Shown: positions 52,857 to 64,000 of the stretch, in pieces
How positions within the stretch are numbered: position 1 is the stretch's first letter
Layout: the number at the start of each line of letters is the position of its first letter
Source of the DNA: Latrodectus hesperus
Lineage: Eukaryota > Arthropoda > Arachnida > Araneae > Theridiidae
DNA length: 64,000 bases
Assembly: GCA_037975125.1 (NCBI GenBank)
Contig: CM075857.1
Location: 21,988,822 to 22,052,821, forward strand
Reading direction: 5' to 3'
The notes under the pieces: generated by a model
Database searches by the model: none
What the model was told of the DNA's origin: nothing
Seen by the model: only the letters and a program-made list of their open reading frames with translations
Position numbers and translations under genes: made by a program

Positions 52857-53748
52857 TTAGGTTGGTGCGTATGAAATGTCGGATTCTTAAGTGATTGTAT
52901 AAAACTGTATATCTTTCTTCAAAAGCTGTTTATTCAATCAAAGTATGCTCCATTCGCTTCAATACACTTCTCCTAACGAGATTTTAAAGCGTAGATGCCT
53001 GTCTTAAAAAATTTTGGTCTTTAGAATTAATAAACTCTGATATCGAGTTTTTTAGACTGTCTTCATTTTCATAGTGTTTGCCCCTTAAAAACAGCTCTAA
53101 ATGCTTGAAAAAATGAAAATCGGTCGGCGAGAGATCCGGTGAATAGGGTGGATGCTGCAATGATGAGCATACGTTTAACCGATCCAGCTTATTTCGCTCT
53201 GTCAGTGCGTGCGGTACCCACTTGTCCATCTTCTTAACCTTGCCAATCTCAGAAAGGTGTCTCATTATCGTTGTATGGTCAACTTTCATCCTGATAGCAA
53301 GTTCCCTCGTGGATACGGCTGGATCCGCTTCCACTAGAGCCTTCAGGTCATCATTCTTCACAGACGTTTTGGGTCTTCCGCGCGGCTCATTTTGCAGTGA
53401 AAAATCGCCAGTCCGAAATTTTTCGAACCAACGCTGCACTTTCCGATCGTTAACCGTATTCTCCCCAAACGCTTGGTTTATGTTGCGTGCAGCTTTTGCA
53501 GCACTATTACCAAGTTTGTACTCATATAAGAAAATGACGCGAATGTCGGCAGAATTCATATCGGCAATAAACTCAAAAGAAATAAAAAAGGGAAGACCTT
53601 GGAGAAAACCTATTTTGCTGAAATGAGTCTCTGGCAATGGACAATACGAGTATGAATGAGGTTATGCCAAATACAAAAGTATAACGAAAACAGGGAGGAA
53701 AACGTCCGCATGTAAAGAGAATCCGACATTTCATACGCACCATCCTAA
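52857..53748 (-). mobile_element. Internally deleted mariner, 892 bp, copy 2
   Basis: Same length and same internal deletion as 2500-3391, with ends TTAGGTTGGTGCGTATGAAA and TTTCATACGCACCATCCTAA (one change in the right end). TA flanks at 52855-52856 and 53749-53750. The surrounding DNA is unrelated to that of copy 1, so this is an independent insertion of an already deleted element. Confidence 0.95.
52934..53637 (-). pseudogene. Mariner transposase lacking its catalytic core, copy 2
   Basis: Frame 53637-52984 (217 codons), with likely start Met27 at 53559. It differs from copy 1 at four residues: Gln13 for Glu, Gly for Arg in AFGENT, Met for Ile in TTIMRH, and Asp for Asn in KMDKW. It has the same jump from NVCSSL to QHPPYSPDL and the same C-terminal frameshift (RQASTL then stop). 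The DNA-binding part is open in both copies with no stops. Confidence 0.9.
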
Positions 53749-53750
53749 TA

Positions 53751-54890
53751 CATCATTTAAGGCGTCCTCTCCTCTATGGAGATGCTTCATGGACTGTAAG
53801 ACTTCACATATGCTCGAAAGATTCAAACGAGAAACGTGATTTTAAAAAAAAGCTTACAATTTATTGAAAAAATATTTATCTATAAATAATTAAAATTGGT
53901 TCTATGAACTTTATAATTTAATTTCTTTTTAATTAGTTGTGATTAGTTAACTTTTAATTAGTTGATTTGTTATTTTAATTAGTCCGGATTGTAAATTTGC
54001 TTAATTTTTTATTTTTAAGTTTTTTAATTTAAATGAAGAAACTGTAATATGCGTGTATATATTTTCGATTTTCTGACCATTTGTTTTGCTCATTAATTCA
54101 CGTAAAATTCTTATTAATTCACGTGATCACGCTCATTAATTCACGCGATCATTAATCAGTGGAAACTTTGGCAGCAGTAAGATATCTGTTAATAACAGCG
54201 ACTGATTGCTTAGATTCATTATTTCAGTAAAAATGTTATTCTAAAAGATGCTGTTCTCCTTGTAAAAAATTCTTGAATATTTTAAATTAAATGTCGTTGT
54301 AAAAATGTCTGTAAAGTTTTTCAATCTTTAAAAGTGTCTGATACTTTGTATGTTAATGTCTGTATGTGATAGTGTATTTTCTGGTAAAAACGACGTCTTC
54401 GTGTCTGAAAAACTAGTTATTTGCCACTAATGGTTTGTTTAAGTTATTTTAGTGCAGCATGATGGATCGCTAACTAATGTCGTCTTCATTAAGAAGTTTG
54501 TTTCTACTATTCAGACTCCGATTCATAAATCCATCAATAAGATAAATGATTCAGCAAAGTTATTAAAGTCGGTCCATGACAATTATTATGTTATTAAGTA
54601 ATATATGGATATGAGACAATGCTATTTGCAAGTTGTATTAAAGCAATAATGTGAGAAGATACATATTCAACTCTATGAGCCTATTTATAATTTATCTATT
54701 CTTCACTTATTTATCTATTCCTCATTTAAATATTTTTGATGAAATTTCGAATCATTTACTTCTTGTGATGCGACTTTCTTATCTCAGTCAAATACAATTT
54801 CTTCAGCCATTTAATATCGTCATAAAGTAGAGATTTTAACATTTATTTTTGTCGTATGTCTATATGCTGTGTATGAGAAAGGACAAACAC
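53751..54890. other. AT-rich non-coding stretch
   Basis: No gene. It holds a short repeat at 54091-54161: three spaced copies of ATTAATTCACG, two of them followed by TGATC or CGATC. Confidence 0.5.
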
Positions 54891-54892
54891 GA

Positions 54893-55098
54893 GGAAGTAG
54901 AAAATAATTATTGATGAAGACTCCTGACAAGAACAGAAAGGTGCGCTGCTTTCCTCTTCGCAAGGAGGATCCATTACAGGAAGAAATTCCAATTTTTTCC
55001 CAGTTTTACATCCAAGTCTTATTCGGGATTCGAAACCGAGAACGCTCGGTAACAGCCAAGGTTCATAGCCACCGTACATGCTAGTCACCATTAACATC
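54893..55098 (-). mobile_element. Probable tRNA-derived SINE remnant
   Basis: The minus strand shows GGTGACTAGCATGTACGG (weak A box) and CTCGGTTTCGAATCCCG (good B box), then CTTGGATGTAAAACTGG. It is the only piece of G+C-richer sequence here. No tail seen. Confidence 0.5.
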
Positions 55099-55099
55099 C

Positions 55100-55682
<583 letters not shown>

Positions 55683-55782
55683 ATTTCGCATAAAATCTAT
55701 AAGAGGATTAATATCACTTTTTAACACAAATTATAAAAGTGATATCAATATTAATCAAAACTAAAAGACTAAAAAATAACAT

Positions 55783-55925
55783 AGTCAAGGCCTAGAGCAC
55801 CCATTTCTTTTTTACGTGACCCTGGTGTTCGAAGCCCCGGTTAATTAATCAGCCGAAAGCGAAGTCCCAGTGTTTAGTTCCCCAAGCATGCTTAGTACTT
55901 AGTGTATCAACCCACTGAAGGGAGA
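55783..55925 (+). mobile_element. Possible old tRNA-like SINE head
   Basis: CAAGGCCTAGAGCACCC and GGTGTTCGAAGCCCCGG are placed like A and B boxes. The following sequence is not similar to the other SINEs. Weak evidence. Confidence 0.3.
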
Positions 55926-57916
<1,991 letters not shown>

Positions 57917-59715
57917 TTATTTAAGAAGTCAAAACTTTCAAATCACTACGTTGAACGTAAAGAAGAATTTGGACATTAAAGTCATTGTCTTAACAGAAAA
58001 GAAAGATTGAAATACATTTTATTAAATGTATTTGTTTTTACGTATTAAATTTAAATTTTAAACCATAGCAATGTTTAGTGGCTCAAGGTTATCAACTGTC
58101 CCTAATGTGTTTTAACCAAAACCATCATGTACATCAAACCCCATAAATAAATATTTATGGGCAGCGATTAAAGAAAATATAAAATGATATTTAATAATTA
58201 TCTGTTATTATAATCATTAAGAAACTGTGTAAAGTCATGTGTAAATGTTTTACTACATAATTTTATATTATTTCCTTAAATTCTTGGTTTTAGATCTGTA
58301 AATCAGGGACCATTTAATAATGTTATAATTTTCCAAAATTTGACGTGTAAACTAGTAAATTTATGAAGTTCCCATATCATATAAAAATTATAAATTAAAA
58401 TTATATTGTTAAAGTAAAGTATATAAGATAATTTGTATTAGCATTAAAATTTGTTATATTTTTCATTGTCTATATAAGCTTTTAAAATTTTTAAACGTAG
58501 TCATTCAAGATGGTAAAAAATTGAAAATGAATAAATAAACATTTTGAAGTTGATATTAAAAAAATTAAAATTTTCTATATTTAAATGACGGCAAATATTT
58601 TCAATTTTTTTTAAAGTAATCAGGTATAAAAAGTTTTGATCTTTATATGCAGATTTCAATATTTTTGTGAAACACTGATATACAATATTTATTCCCATAA
58701 AAATAATGACGAATAGATGCAGTTTGTGAAAAAAATTTTTATAATTTGAAAAAAACAACTAACAAATAGGATTAAAAAATAGGATAGAAAAAAATATCCT
58801 TAATATTTTTATTATTAAAAAATTATTTTTAATCTCATATTATTCATGAAATCATGAATGAGTTCATTTCGTTTCTGTCCTTTCAAAAGTAACAGTTTAA
58901 ATTAATTTTATATTGATGCTATATTAATAATTTTGAACAAAATTCGTACTATTCAAAATATATTTTTTGCTTTTTCAAATTTTATATCAAATACGTAAAC
59001 ATGCCATTTTCATTACTTTTTTCTTGTTCAACAACAAAAAACTTTTCGCTCGCGTTAAATAAGAATTCTAAGTAAAGTGTTCTCTGACATTTCATTGATT
59101 ATTTTTACGCATCAATAAAAGAATAAAAATTCTGAAAATGGAATGTACAAGAGCATCATGATTGATCGGTCCTCCCGGCTGACATGAAAAAAAGTTTAGT
59201 AGCTTTACATCCGAAATTTATTTCCGGCAAAATATATGTTTGGTTACACATAAAAGATTAAAAGTAGAATCACCATGAAACTAAGCGCCAATCATTATTT
59301 TGTGAAAAATTTCATATTTTTTGCAAATAAATTTTTATTTTGATGCATATTTCTCAGAGCATTATCATTTATTTTCGTTTCAGATATTATTATTTAATAT
59401 AAGCATCATCCACGAAAAGACAACAAAGCGGAATTGAATTTCATTGAATTTTTAGTAGAAAAGTATTCAATTACTTAAATTAACTCAATTTACGTCTCAT
59501 TCAATTTGCTGATTGTATATTTCAATGCCGCAGTTGTTATATTTAATAGCATGACAAGAATGTAGATTTTTAATACTTTTTATACACAGAAAAACATAAT
59601 TTATTAAGTCTCAATCCCTCTGTGTAATAAACAATATCTTTAGATTTCCATTTTAAATGATGCAAAATAAAATTTACGAATAGTGGCCAAGTTTTGATTT
59701 AAAATATGGAAACCT
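57917..59715. other. AT-rich non-coding stretch
   Basis: Nothing recognised; the longest frame (58501-58758, minus) is low-complexity. Confidence 0.5.

Positions 59716-64000
<4,285 letters not shown>

Overview
This window looks like repeat-rich, very AT-rich nuclear DNA from an arthropod. A spider is my best guess, judging by the mixture of Tc1/mariner-group elements, Helitrons and tRNA-derived SINEs with AAC-type tails, but the species is not proven by the sequence. I recognise no intact host protein-coding gene, no true tRNA or rRNA gene and no CRISPR array. Almost everything that can be named is a mobile element or a simple repeat.

Layout. 1-5.7 kb: AT-rich DNA with two small minisatellites, a decayed DD41D (rosa-type) Tc1/mariner element (about 1155-2123), a locally duplicated 0.3 kb segment flanking an internally deleted mariner (2500-3391), and a SINE. 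5.7-8.6 kb: two Helitrons in tandem between (TA)n arrays; the second keeps the end of a Pif1-type helicase frame. 9.2-11.1 kb: a complete DD41D element with about 308-bp terminal inverted repeats and a transposase frame broken only by three stop codons. 12.5-14.4 kb: a SINE and the 3' end of a LINE with an RNase H domain, both on the minus strand.

14443-46424: a direct tandem segmental duplication. Copy A (14443-28878, 14.4 kb) and copy B (28934-46424, 17.5 kb) are alike throughout. They are separated by a 55-bp junction built from repeats of one short motif found at the breakpoint. Both copies carry the same retroposon fragment, DD41D fragment, SINEs and SINE-interrupted reading frame. Copy B additionally holds a pogo/Tigger-type transposon (32482-34723) sitting inside a (TA)n array, a 1-kb segment absent from copy A (38311-39298), and a TG tract where copy A has only TA.

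46.4-64 kb: AT-rich DNA with SINEs of three kinds, a nearly full-length mariner with a mutated catalytic Asp (50341-51596), a second copy of the 892-bp deleted mariner (52857-53748), and a Tc1 element (61647-63060) that is two TGA stops away from an open transposase frame. Long (TA)n arrays occur 18 times and border or contain many of the DNA transposons, as expected for elements that insert at TA.

How the parts work together: there is no pathway here. The relations are those of an element community: DNA transposons using TA targets, deletion derivatives that depend on other copies for transposase, and SINEs that share a 3' tail and stem-loop with the LINE that may have moved them. The best candidates for new biology are the repeated catalytic-domain-less mariner, the chimeric SINE, the SINE/LINE tail match, and the duplication junction.
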